This document shows positions 11,851 to 23,699 of a DNA stretch of 64,000 nt, in pieces. The notes under the pieces are model-generated. The model was not told the origin of the DNA, made no database searches, and saw nothing but the letters and a program-made list of their open reading frames with translations. The position numbers and the translations under genes are program-made. The first letter of the stretch is position 1. The number at the start of each line of letters is the position of its first letter. Source of the DNA: Mactra quadrangularis (lineage: Eukaryota > Mollusca > Bivalvia > Venerida > Mactridae); contig CM046299.1 of the NCBI GenBank assembly GCA_025267735.1, positions 35,850,887 to 35,914,886 on the forward strand, written 5' to 3'.

Positions 11851-13300
11851 TGTATTTTAGTAGACTTTATTTCATTCTGCTTTAAATCATTATGTTCTTT
11901 TATTGTTAGTATCAGTTGTCGCATTCATTTTCAATGTGTTTTAGTAGACTGGTCATCATTATGTTTCAAGCTTACTAAGCTCTATTATTGTTTGCATCAG
12001 CTGTCTCGGTCTATAAGTGTTGTTTTCAGCTTGCTAAGTTTATCTGCAGCCAGTATCATTAAACTAGATAAACATGTATTTATATGTATAGTTATTAGTT
12101 TGTGTATCAGCTGGCTTGATTTGTTTCTCAGCTTAAATTATGCATTATTTGTGTACCTCAACTTGGTTGATTAATAGTATTAGGTCACTGGACATAGTTA
12201 TCTTATGATTTAGCTTGCCTGATTTTGTAGTGTTATTAGCTTTGTTATTATTCACTTATTACATGTTTGAATAAGCTGAATAGATTATATTGTTTATGTG
12301 CTTTGATCAATTTTTTAGAGTGTTTCATTTTCATCATTATTTGCATTACCTCATTTGATAGTATCACCAACTTGTTATGAATAATTGTATGATCAAGTGC
12401 TCAAGTTGAATATCATGTACAAACATTATTTATTATGTTTTTATTGTGATTGTGTTTCAAATGCAATTTGTAAATAAATTAATTTTATCATGTAACTTGT
12501 TGTTATGAATATTTTTACTACATTTATTTAATTCTATCTACACTATCTTTATAGTATTCACTAATTCTAATGTTGTACTGCAGTTAAGAGTCTAAATGTT
12601 CCACTATCTACATGTATATTTTATTGGTATATGTACCAAATATGCAGGAAACATATCTACTTGTCATTTTGCAAGGTTTGAATGGCATAAGATATAGTGT
12701 AGATGTTAAATACAAGTCATGTATATTGGAATTGTGGATTATCATCACAATACAGGAGTGTAAGACAGAGTGGATGGGTCCTATTGTTACTATTGCAATG
12801 TTGGGTAAAAATTACAACAAAAGAATTAAGTTAAGTATCTTATCATAAGATGAGGAAAAACTTTTAGTTGTTAGATTCTCTACAGTAATATGAATTTCAA
12901 CAATGCCACTACATCAATGAACGTCGTTTAGACTGAATAAAGATGTAGCAAATGCAAAACGTTTTGTTGTAGAAAAAGAACTTCAATTACTGTCTAATTT
13001 CATATAACATAGCAAAAATTGAAGCACAAGAATGCTACTTTTATGAATACATAAAATATTGGAAATAATCTGAGCTAATATTGTGAACGCTCACTGAATA
13101 TCACTGAAATAATATGTTTTGAAATTAACTTACTATCATTATAACAATATTTAGTATATTTAAAGAAGTTTCAATGACATTGAGACATACAAATATACAT
13201 ATATAACCATCTGGATAAAAGGAAATGGATGTATATTAATTATACTCCAATTAAAAATGAATGTATAGATCTGACTGATATGACTTAAAAAGTTGTAGTA
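11850..13300. other. Decayed array edge, then no gene seen
   Basis: 11850-12140 contains degenerate relatives of the 86-bp unit. The rest is AT-rich with no supported gene. The open frames at 11821-12174 and 12612-12848 have no recognisable content. Confidence 0.5.
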
Positions 13301-13309
13301 GATACTACA

Positions 13310-13667
13310 CAGATATTATATAGATAGCATAGACCCTGCGTAACTGAAACATATTTTGTTCAGAACATTCATTTCTTGCGCAAATAATATTCATTTCATA
13401 TTTGTGTGCACCGAGCCCGCGTATATAGAATAAAGTTCACTTAAAATATTTAGTTTGTGCAAGTAGTACAAATTTCATGTAGAATACCCGGACCCCGTGT
13501 ATATAAACATAGTTCTTGCATTAATAGTTCAAACTTTACATCGAGTGCACGGATCCCCCATTTATGAAACAAATTTTGCTAAAAAATAGCAGTTCGCGCT
13601 TAAATAGTACCAACTTCATAAAGAGAGCACAGAAGCCGCGTATATGACAAAATTTTGCTTAAAACAA
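13310..13667. repeat. ~80-bp satellite, diverged left part
   Basis: Diverged copies of the satellite at 14298-16010, recognisable by the recurring pattern of ccgcgtatatga, aaattttgct and gcagttcgcgc/gcagttcttgc. The right-hand copies are much better conserved. Confidence 0.75.
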
Positions 13668-14297
13668 AACACTGTCTTATTTGAATATGGAATGTTTCAT
13701 TTAATATGGAATTTACTATTCATAAACATGATACTTCATGTAGCCCCTTTAACCTTTATAAACATGATACTTCATGTAGCCCCTTTAACCTTTATAAACA
13801 TGATACTTCATGTAGCCCCTTTAACCTTTATAAACATGATACTTCATGTAGCCCCTTTAACCTTTATAAACATGATACTTCATGTAGCCCCTTTAACCTT
13901 TATAAACATGATACTTCATGTAGCCCCTTTAACCTTTATAAACATGATACTTCATGTAGCCCCTTTAACCTTTATAAACATGAGACTTCATGTAGCCCCT
14001 TTACAAATATGAAACTAAATGAATCACATGTGTTGGGACATCTTCACTAAGGACTAGACACTAAAACCCAGTCCAAAGTTAGTTCATGCGCTGCATGGAC
14101 AAAATCCACTATATACAGTCTCTTTCAACCAATAACTAGTATAATGAACTAAAATAGACATTTTGTTCATGCGCGGCCTGAACAAAATTTGAAAACTACA
14201 ATACGAATAGGCTACATACAGTCTATTTTGTTGAACAATTTGAACTGTACAGTTAGTATAGTGAATGATACATTCCATATTCAAATAAGACAGTGTT
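13668..14297. mobile_element. Non-autonomous DNA transposon with 28-bp inverted ends
   Basis: The first 28 bases (13668-13695, starting AACACTGTCTTATTTG) are the exact reverse complement of the last 28 (14270-14297). ACAA flanks both sides (13664-13667 and 14298-14301). Removing the element and one ACAA restores the satellite motif aaaacaagcagttcttgc, so this is an insertion into the satellite with a 4-bp target duplication. Inside are a 36-bp minisatellite and a two-fold internal repeat (gttcatgcgc... at 14083-14155 and 14167-14270). There is no transposase. The superfamily is not clear from the ends. Confidence 0.85.
13722..14012. repeat. 36-bp minisatellite, 8 copies
   Basis: Unit aaacatgatacttcatgtag followed by cccctttaacctttat, nearly identical in all copies; the last has gagactt in place of gatactt. 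Because 36 is divisible by 3, two overlapping + frames (13644-14012 and 13706-14050) stay open with 12-residue repeats. They are artefacts. The near-identity means recent expansion inside the transposon. Confidence 0.95.
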
Positions 14298-16010
14298 ACA
14301 AGCAGTTCTTGCACAAAAAGTACCAATTGTATTTGGAGTGCAAGGATGCCGCGTATATGACACAAATTTCTCACAAAACTAGCAGTTCTTGCATAAAACG
14401 TACGAATTTCTTACTGAGTGCGAGGATGCCGCGTATATGACACAAATTTTACTCAAAACTAGCAGTTCTTGCATAAATCGTACGAATTTATTATTGAGTG
14501 CGCGTTGCCGCGTATATGACACAAAATTTGCTCAGAACAAGCAGTTCTTGCATAAAACGTACGAATTTCTCATATAGTGCGCGTATGCCGCGTATATGAC
14601 ACAAATATTACTAAAAACTAGCAGTTCTTGCATAAATCGTACGCATTTCTCATTGAGTGCGCGGGTACCGCGTATATGACACAAATTTTGCTAAAAACAA
14701 GCAGTTCTTGCATAAAACGTACGAATTTCTCATTGAGTGCGCCGACGCCGCGTATATGACACAAATTTTGTTCAAAAGAAGCATTTCATGCATAAAACGT
14801 ACGAATTTCTTATTGAGTTCGCGAATGCCTCGAATATGAAACAAAATTTGCTTAAAACAAGCAGTACTTACATAAAAAGTACGAATTTCTTATTGAGTGC
14901 GCGGATGCCGGGCATATGAACAAATTTTGCTCAAAACTAGCAGTTCTTGCATAAATCGTACCAATTTATTATTGAGTGCGCGTTGCCGCGTATATGACAC
15001 AAATTTTGCTCAAAACAAGCAGTTCTTGCATAAATCGTACAAATTTCTCATTGAGTGCGCGGATGCGCATATATGACACAAATTTTGCTCAAAACTAGCA
15101 GTTCTTGCATAAATCGTACGAATTTCTCATTGAGTGCGCGGATTCCTTGTATATGACACAAATTTTGCTCCAAACAAGCATTTCTTGAATAAAACGCACG
15201 AATTTATTATTGAGTGCGCGTATGCCGCGTATATGACACAAATATTACTCAAAACTAGTAGTTATGCATAAATCGTACGAATTTCTCATTGAGTGCGCGG
15301 GTGCCGCGTATATGACACAAATTTTTGCTAAAACAAGCATTTTTTGCATAAAACGTACGGATTTCTCATTGAGAGCGCGGAAGCCGCGTATATGATACAA
15401 ATTTTGCTCAAAACAAGCATTTTTGCATAAAACGTACGAACATCTAATTCAGTGCGCGAATGCCTCGAATATGAAACAAAATTTGCTTAAAACAAGCAGT
15501 TCTTACATAAAAAGTACGAATTTCTTATCGAGTGCGCGGATGCCGGGCATATGAACCAAATTTGGTCAAAGGAAGCAGTTTTCGCATAAAAAGTACCAGT
15601 TTCATATTGAGTGCTCGGATGCCGCGTGTATGAAACAAAGGTTGCCCAAAACAAGCAGTTTTCGCACAAATAGTACCAATTTCACATTGAGTGCACATAT
15701 CTCAAGGGTATGAGCCAAATTTTGCTCAAAGCTAGCAGTTTTTGCAAACATATATCCATTTTTATTAAGACTGCACAGATCCAGTATATATGCAACAAAT
15801 TCTGATATAAACATTCTGTTTTTGCATAGATAGTACTTACCAATCTGATATAGAATATAAGGATCCCCTATATATATACAAATTTTGCTCAAAGCAAGCA
15901 GTTTCTGCGTAAACATCACTAAATTCATGTCGAATTCAGGAATCTGATGCATGCATATGAAACAAGACCAATATTATATGGAATGCACGGGCCCTGTGTA
16001 CAAAACAAAC
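14298..16010. repeat. ~80-bp satellite, about 21 copies
   Basis: The unit contains gcagttcttgcataaa(a/t)cgtacgaatttct, attgagtgcgcg, gatgccgcgtatatgacac and aaattttgctcaaaac. The first gccgcg motifs lie at 14348, 14428, 14507, 14587 and 14667, giving a period of 79-80. Copies decay after ~15700. Short frames on both strands (14084-15952) are shadows of the repeat. Confidence 0.93.
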
Positions 16011-17400
16011 GGTTATGCAACACGAAGTAATGAGGACCTAGGAGTGTATACAAATCACACAACGTGTAACTTATGATTTAACATTGATTCTTATTACAAC
16101 TTTACATAAAGATCTGATATATGTTTTCCCTTAAGTGTACTAGAGGTAAAAATCTGAATTATTCCATGAACAAATCAACGAACGACAACTCCGGAGCGAC
16201 TGAACTATTAAATCTCCATAGCCCTATTCCATGTTTTTTTATTGGATATCTTCAGGGTTTTTTTAAATAAATAAGTATACAATATAGTTGTTATGAATTA
16301 TAATAATTTTCTATGTATCTTGTATGATTTTTGTAACATGATCCGGTATAATAATTAACATTAACGGATCATACTGTCCGTACGAGTAGTTATGCCTAAA
16401 GTATGTAAAATTACCGTAAAGAAGCGTAAACACGAATGAAGAGAAAATATCAAAAGGACTTTTAAATAGACTTAATTCGGAACTCAAATTTGTGGGATTT
16501 CCGTCCGTGTGATGTTGGTACAAACAAAGATTGTTACACATAATTGATGAAAACCACGAAATATGGATTAAATTCTATTGTTCTCTGTACACGTGTTTTC
16601 ATTGTAACAGTTAGTGAGTTTGTTTGTACCTACATGGAAAAACCTAAATATTTGAAATCCGGATATAGTCTATTATGATGTAAGAATTATTCAGAGCTCT
16701 AAATTAGTTTATATTACATCACTCAGTAGTACTTTTATCAAGCTATTAATATTGGGGACTTATTCACCAATCAGCAACTTTCGACGGGTATGATGTAGTT
16801 AAACTAAATAGGGTGCTAATCGGCATATAGTACACTTCATGTACACATGGTTTCAAACTATACTTACACCATACAGAACATGCAAATCTGGTATTCTTTG
16901 CAAATTCACAGGATAACAACTGTGAGCAAAATATCCATACAACTGTCTTCAATAAATTTCGCGTGAGATGAACTGGGTGTGTGCTTATTTAACGGACGTT
17001 GAAGTTATCACCCTTTCCAGTCATCATCGAACAGGCATACACATTTCTAAGCACACTGTGCTGTCTTGCTCAATTTTTACGAGTCAAATACTGACTTGTG
17101 GCAATAAAAATTTGTTTGCATTCAATATATAATAAATCATTTTAATCATTCTGTATGGCCTGCTTGGTTATTGGTCCAATTACTACAGGAATTGAACAAC
17201 AAAACTGAGATCTGCATCTAAAATGGCACCATATTTAACTGCTAATATAAGCATTTGCCTGAATAGCAAAATTATTACATCACTTATTCTATAAAAGGCA
17301 AAATCTAATTTCTTTGACAGATATATTTTTTATTAACAAGCATAAAATCAATGCATATCTCAAGTAGGTTTATTTATATAACAAGGGTTCTGCAAAATAT
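16011..17400. other. No gene seen
   Basis: AT-rich sequence with no supported coding exon. Minus-strand frames at 16311-16541 and 16764-16952 have no recognisable content. Confidence 0.5.
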
Positions 17401-18603
17401 AATATACAATCATGTACATACTTAGTTATACTTTTACATTTACCATATATATAGCGCCCTTTAAAATTTTTTGAACAGATGAATTTTTGAGAAAATGATC
17501 ATGCATTACAAAAGTAAATTAATTATCATTAGACCTTATTAATGTAACATTGTTTTAATCATATGTTAATAAACTATTCAATGCTGACTTAAAAATTGCT
17601 CAAGTGACTATTCCTTCATTCAATTCATAAATAAGGAAGGATCACGTTATCTAAAAACCCAAGATTTTGTCCAAGAACTTTTGGAGGGCAGTGTATGATA
17701 TATTCTCTCATTTGTTATTAATTTCTGTGATATTTCTCAAGATAATGAAACAATATCAATGGGAAAGGAACATTTAAGTGTATAAAATTGCATCTGTGAT
17801 ATGTGAGCTGAAAAATTAGGTATTCATACATTGGTCAAAATACATTTAAATGGCAAAAAAGTCAAATGTACAGTACAATGACTCCACAACACAAATATTT
17901 TATATGTCTTTCCACGCAGTTTTGCTTTATTACTTCACTGTCAAATCACAGAAACAATATTCTACAAAAAATCTCATGAAATAAAAACTAATGAAGATTT
18001 ATAAATTTTTAAGACACATCAGTTGTAAGTTAAAAAAAAATGATTGGCAATATGGCTTATTAAATGAGGTGTACCTACAATGTGTGTATTAAAACATGCC
18101 ATGACTGATTATCAAAGTCTTGAGAAAGCATATACAACTATAAAATTACTAGAATATCAAACAACAAAATGCTAAATCTTTACAATACATGAACAAACAC
18201 CTGCTTTACAAATACCAGAGGAATAGAACCAGGAGCAGTCCACTGACAGCACATTTAACAATTCAGGCTGCTCTAGTAAACAAAAGCAATTATTGTTCAC
18301 AACACACATATATATATGAGTATAAGATTCTTTAAATAGTAAAGCTTAAAATGTAAAAGATATATCACATTTATTTTGTTGAACTTTTAAGAATTAGAAT
18401 ACAAAGCATTTATGTGGTTAAGCAACACTGAAATTGAGCTCAATAAAATCTAGTTGATTGTTCAAAAGTAATTGGTTTAAAAGATTCACACAAAAATACT
18501 TTTGTGAAATACCTAAAATACAAATACAGTTTCAAAAAGGTTTCACAGCCACACTAAAAGTTTTTGAGCATTTCTTGTACATGGTCTTAAACCTTTTTAT
18601 AGG
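17400..18603 (-). other. Possible 3' UTR, otherwise no gene seen
   Basis: AT-rich unique sequence lying downstream of the candidate stop codon on the minus strand. No frame of note on either strand. The assignment depends entirely on the terminal-exon call. Confidence 0.25.
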
Positions 18604-18706
18604 CTAGAGTACAATACTGTAGTCCTTGAAGCTGTGTAGTATCTTTAGATGGTCTGTTCCAACAAAATATGCATATTTCAGTAAACCTCTGTCTTCTGTA
18701 TCACAT
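18604..18706 (-). CDS. Candidate terminal coding exon, unknown protein
   Basis: On the minus strand a good acceptor (tttacatgttacag) is followed by one base completing a codon and then 33 codons, CDTEDRGLLKYAYFVGTDHL and onward, ending in TAG. Codon content and composition look protein-coding, unlike the surrounding AT-rich DNA. The phase fits the end of the candidate exon at 30937-30993 (the AG overhang plus A makes Arg). I do not recognise the family. If the join is right, the intron spans the whole 19-29 kb satellite. About 1.2 kb of AT-rich sequence below it, down to ~17400, would be the 3' UTR. Confidence 0.45.
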
Positions 18707-19039
18707 CTGTAACATGTAAAAATTCAACTTCATAAATCATTCAACAATACTTTAAACATCTAATTTTTTATACAAATACCTTTAAATCTCAATAAGCAGA
18801 TAAAATTATAAAAATCAGACAAAAAGGAAACACTTTAACAGTTTATATTATATTAACATACAGTCACTTATTCAAATGATTATTTCTGGCTTTATTATAT
18901 GTATATAAGTAATACTTCTATGAGATTTCTCATTAGTCAACTGATTATAAACAAAAAAAATAATAGACATCACAGACAGATAAAAAACCAGATAGACAGT
19001 AAGCACTAATATTGAGTGAGAACTGAGCAATATATTGTC

Positions 19040-20890
19040 AGAGAGCAGAGTGAGAAAAGAAAAAAACATTGTACTAAAATCTGAGTAATGGATTACCACA
19101 GAAAACTAAGTAATTGAGTACCAGAGAGAACTGAGTGATGAAGTAACAGTCTATGAGAGAGAGCTGGAATATGAAGTACTAGAGAGAGATCTGAGTGATG
19201 GAGTACCAGAGATAGAACTGAGTGATGGAGTAGCAGAGATAGAACTGAGTGATGGAGTAGCAGAGATAGAACTGAGTGATGGAGTACCAGAGATAGAACT
19301 GAGTGATGGAGTACCAGAGTGTATGAGAGAGAACTGGAATATGAAGTACCAGAGAGAGAACTGAGTGATGAAGTACCAGAGATAGAACTGAGTGATGGAG
19401 TACTAGAGATAGAACTGAGTGATGGAGTACCAGAGATAGAACTGAGTGATGAAGTAGCAGAGATAGAACTGAGTGATGGAGTACCAGAGATAGAACTGAG
19501 TGATGGAGTACCAGAGATAGAACTGAGTGATGGAGTACCAGAGATAGAACTGAGTGATGGAGTACCAGAGATAGAACTGAGTGATGAAGTACCAGAGATA
19601 GAACTGAGTGATGGAGTACCAGAGATAGAACTGAGTGATGAAGTACCAGAGATAGAACTGAGTGATGAAGTACCAGAGATAGAACTGAGTGATGAAGTAC
19701 CAGAGATAGAACTGAGTGATGGAGTACCAGAGATAGAACTGAGTGATGGAGTACCAGAGATAGAACTGAGTGATGAAGTACCAGAGATAGAACTGAGTGA
19801 TGGAGTACCAGAGATAGAACTGAGTGATGAAGTACCAGAGATAGAACTGAATGATGAAGTACCAGAGATAGAACTGAGTGATGGAGTACCAGAGATAGAA
19901 CTGAGTGATGGAGTAGCAGAGATAGAACTGAGTGATGGAGTATCAGAGATAAAACTGAGTGATGAAGTACCAGAGATAGAACTGAGTGATGGAGTACCAG
20001 AGTGTATGAGAGAGAACTGGAATATGAAGTACCAGAGAGAGAACTGAGTGATGAAGTACCAGAGGGAGAACTGAGTGAAGAGGTATTGGAGAGAACTGAG
20101 CCATGAAGTATCAGCGTGAGAACTGAGTGATGGAGTACCAAAGATAGATCAGAGTAAAAGAGTATCAGAGAGAAACCAGAATGATGGAGTATCAGAGAGA
20201 GAACAGAGTGATGGAGTACCAAAGAGAGAACTGAGTAAAAGAGTATCAGAGAAAAACCTGAATGATTGAGAATCAGAGAGAGAACAGAGTGATGGAGTAC
20301 CAGAGAGTAAACTGAGTAAAAGAGTATCAGAGAGAAACCTGAATGATGGAGTATCAGAGAGAGAACAGAGTGATGGAGTACCAGAGAGAGAACTGAGTAA
20401 AAGAGTATCAGAGAGAAACCTGAATGATGGAGAATCAGAGAGAGAACTGAGTGATGGAGTACCATAGAGAGAACTGAGTGATGGAGTACCAGAGAGAGAA
20501 CTGAGTTATGGAGTACCAGAAAGAGAACTGAGAGATGAAGTGCCAGAAAGAGAACTGAGTGATGGAGAACCAGACAAAAATTGAGTTATGGAGTACCAGA
20601 GAGAGAACTGAGTGATGGAGTTCCAGAGACAGAACTGAGTGATGGAGTACCAGAGAGAGAACTGAGTGATGGAGTTCCAGAAAGAGAACTGAGTGATGGA
20701 GTAGCAGAGATAGAACTGAGTGATGGAGTACCAGAGCAAAAACTGAGTTATGGAGTACCAGAAAGAGAACTGAGTGATGGAGTACCAAAGAGAGAACAGA
20801 GTGATGGAGTACCAGAAAGAGAACAGATTGATGAAGTACCAGAGATAGAATTGAGTGGTGAGGTACTAGAGAGAGAACTGGAGAGTACTT
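19040..20890. repeat. 27-bp tandem array (block A)
   Basis: Unit gagtaccagagatagaactg + agtgatg, around 65 copies, very homogeneous at 19370-19990. A longer module marked by tgtatgagagagaactgg recurs at 19319 and 20003, showing higher-order duplication of ~685 bp. As 27 is divisible by 3, the + strand (19319-20047, repeating SDGVPEIEL) and the minus strand (19179-20465, repeating VLHHSVLSL) both stay open. Variable sites between units (gga/gaa, cca/gca, ata/aga) are mostly amino-acid-changing, so there is no sign of selection for a protein. Confidence 0.95.
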
Positions 20891-21282
20891 GAGTTAGCAG
20901 GGCGGCTAGGAAATGGAATGGTAGAGAACCAAATGAGTTGTTTTTAGGTGAAAACTGAGTTGTAGAAAAGGTAAATGGAAAGGTAAATAGAGAAAGAGAG
21001 AACTGAGTGATAGTGAATGAGAGAGAACTGAGTGATAGTGTATGATAGAGAACTGAGTGATAGTGTATGAGAACTGAGTGATAGTGTTAGTGAGAGAACT
21101 GAGTGATAGTGTATGAGAGAGAACTGAGTGATAGTGTATGAGAGAGAACTGAGTAATAGTGTTAGTGAGAGAACTTAGTGATAGTGTATGAGAGAGAACT
21201 GAGTGATAGGGTATGAGAGAGAACTGAGTGATAGTGAATGAGAGAGAACTGAGTGATAGTGTATGAGAGAGAACTGAGTGAA

Positions 21283-21572
21283 TTTTTTTATTGATTTATT
21301 GGAGTTAACGCCGTATCAACACAATTTAGGTCATTTCACGGCGTCCAGCGCACCTAACCTAGCTTTCCTGGACCATTGTCTATAACCAGTACTCACCTAC
21401 CCTTCCACAACGCCGGAAACTTCTCCATATTAACTAATCAATGGAGGAAAATCGACATTATTGTCAAATTTTCATGGAAGGGTATAACCTCCCTGGGTGG
21501 GATTCGAACCCGCACCCCCTCGGGCACGAGTATCCAAATTCCGGCGCGCTACCAACTGCGCTATCGACCCGT
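21283..21572 (-). mobile_element. tRNA-headed SINE (family S1), copy in block B
   Basis: On the minus strand: a tRNA-like head (CGGGTCGATAGCGCAGTTGG, box B GGTTCGAATCCCACC), a ~190-bp body and an A-rich tail (T-run at 21283-21289 on the + strand). gtgaat-type sequence of the array flanks both ends, consistent with a short target duplication. The antisense strand gives an open frame (21376-21612) containing GGIRTRTPSGTSIQIPARYQ, which is a SINE artefact often mistaken for a protein. Confidence 0.88.
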
Positions 21573-22636
21573 GAATGAGAGAGAACTGAGTGTTGGAATG
21601 AGAGAGAACTGAGTGTTGGGTTAGTGAGATGACTAAGTGATAGTGAATGAGAGAGAGCTGAGTGATAGTGTAAGAGAGGAAACTAAGTGGTAATGAATGA
21701 GTGAGAACTGAGTGATAGTGTTAGTGAGATAACTGTCTGATAGTGAATGAGAGTGAACTGAGTGATAGTATAAGAGAGGAAAGTAAGTGATAGTGAATGA
21801 GAGAGAACTGAGTGATAGTGTATGAGAGAGAACTGAGTGATAGTGTATGAGAGAAAACTGAGTGATAGTGAATGAGAGAGAACTGAGTGATAGTGTAAGA
21901 GAGGAAACTAAGTGAAAGTGAATGAGAGAGAACTGAGTGATAGTGTATGAGAGAGAACTGAGTGATAGTGTATGAGAGAGAACTGAGTAATAGTGTATGA
22001 GAGAGAACTGAGTGATAGTGAATGAGAGAGAACTGAGTGATAGTGTATGAGAGAGAACTAAGTGATAGTGTATGAGAGAGAACTGAGTGATAGGGTATGA
22101 GAGAGAACTGAGTGATAGTGTATGAGAGAGAACTGAGTGATAGTGTATGAGAGAGAACTGAGTGTTGGAATGAGAGAGAACTGAGTGTTGGGTTAGTGAG
22201 ATGACTAAGTGATAGTGAATGAGAGAGAGCTGAGTGATAGTGTAAGAGAGGAAACTAAGTGGTAATGAATGAGTGAGAACTGAGTGATAGTGTTAGTGAG
22301 ATAACTGTCTGATAGTGAATGAGAGTGAACTGAGTGATAGTATAAGAGAGGAAAGTAAGTGATAGTGAATGAGAGAGAACTGAGTGATAGTGTATGAGAG
22401 AGAACTGAGTGATAGTGTATGAGAGAGAACTGAGTGATAGTGAGTGAGAGAGAACTGAGTGATAGTGAATGAGAGAGAACTGAGTGATAGTGTATGAGAG
22501 AGAACTGAGTGATAGGGTATAAGAGAGAACTGAGTGATAGTGTTAGTGAGAGAACTGAGTGATAGTGTATGAGAGAGAACTGAGTGATAGTGTATGAGAG
22601 AGAACTGAGTAATAGTGTATGAGAGAGAACTGAGTG

Positions 22637-22927
22637 AATTTTTTTATTTATTGATTGGAGTTAACGCCGTATCAACACAATTTAGGTCATTTCACGGCGT
22701 CCAGCGCACCTAACCTAGCTTTCCTGGACCATTGTCTATAACCAGTACTCACCTACCCTTCCACAAGGCCGGAAACTTCTCCATATTAACTTATCAATGG
22801 AGGAAAATCGACATTATTGTCAAATTTTCATGGAAGGGTATAACCTCCCTGGGTGGGATTCGAACCCGCACCCCCTCGGGCACGAGTATCCAAATCCCGG
22901 CGCGCTACCAACTGCGCTATCGACCCG
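22637..22927 (-). mobile_element. tRNA-headed SINE (family S1), duplicated copy
   Basis: Nearly identical to 21283-21572 and lying in the same array context (same junctions on both sides), ~1354 bp away. It arose by duplication of the array segment that carried the SINE rather than by a second insertion. Confidence 0.88.
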
Positions 22928-23699
22928 TGAATGAGAGAGAACTGAGTGTTGGAATGAGAGAGAACTGAGTGTTGGGTTAGTGAGATGACTAAGTGATAGT
23001 GAATGAGAGAGAGCTGAGTGATAGTGTAAGAGAGGAAACTAAGTGGTAATGAATGAGTGAGAACTGAGTGATAGTGTTAGTGAGATAACTGTCTGATAGT
23101 GAATGAGAGAGAACTGAGTGATAGTGTTAGTGAGATAACTGTCTGATAGTGAATGAGAGAGAACTGAGTGATAGTATAAGAGAGGAAAGTAAGTGATAGT
23201 GACTGAGAGAGAACTGAGTGATAGTGTATGAGAGAGAACTGAGTGATAGTGAATGAGAGAGAACTGAGTGATAGTGAATGAGAGAGAACTGAGTGATAGT
23301 ATATGAAAGAGAACTGAGTGATAGTGTATGAGAGAGAAATGAGTGATAGTGTATGAGAGAGAACTGAGTGATAGTATATGAAAGAGAACTGAGTGATAGT
23401 GTATGAGAGAGAAATGAGTGATAGTGTATGAGAGAGAACTGAGTGATAGTGTATGAGAGAGAACTGAGTGATAGTGAATGAGTGAGAACTGAGTGATAGT
23501 GTATGAGAGAGAACTGAGTGATAGTATTAGTGAGATAACTGAGTGATAGTGAATGAGAGGGAACTGAGTGGTAGGGTATTAGAGAGAACTGAGTATAGTG
23601 TAAATGAGGAAACTGAGTGATAGTGTAAAAGAGGGAACTGAGTGATAGTGTATGAGAGAGAACTGGTTGAAAGTGTATAAGAGAGAACTGGTTGAAAGT

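Noticed and set aside
13644..14050. Two + frames with 12-residue repeats
   Set aside because: Artefact of the 36-bp minisatellite inside a MITE.
14298..16010. CRISPR-like regular repeat
   Set aside because: Units are contiguous with no unique spacers, in a eukaryotic genome; ordinary satellite.
19179..20465. 428-residue minus frame and the 242-residue + frame (19319-20047) of perfect 9-residue repeats
   Set aside because: Both strands are open because the DNA unit is 27 bp; unit differences are not biased to silent changes and there is no start context or domain.
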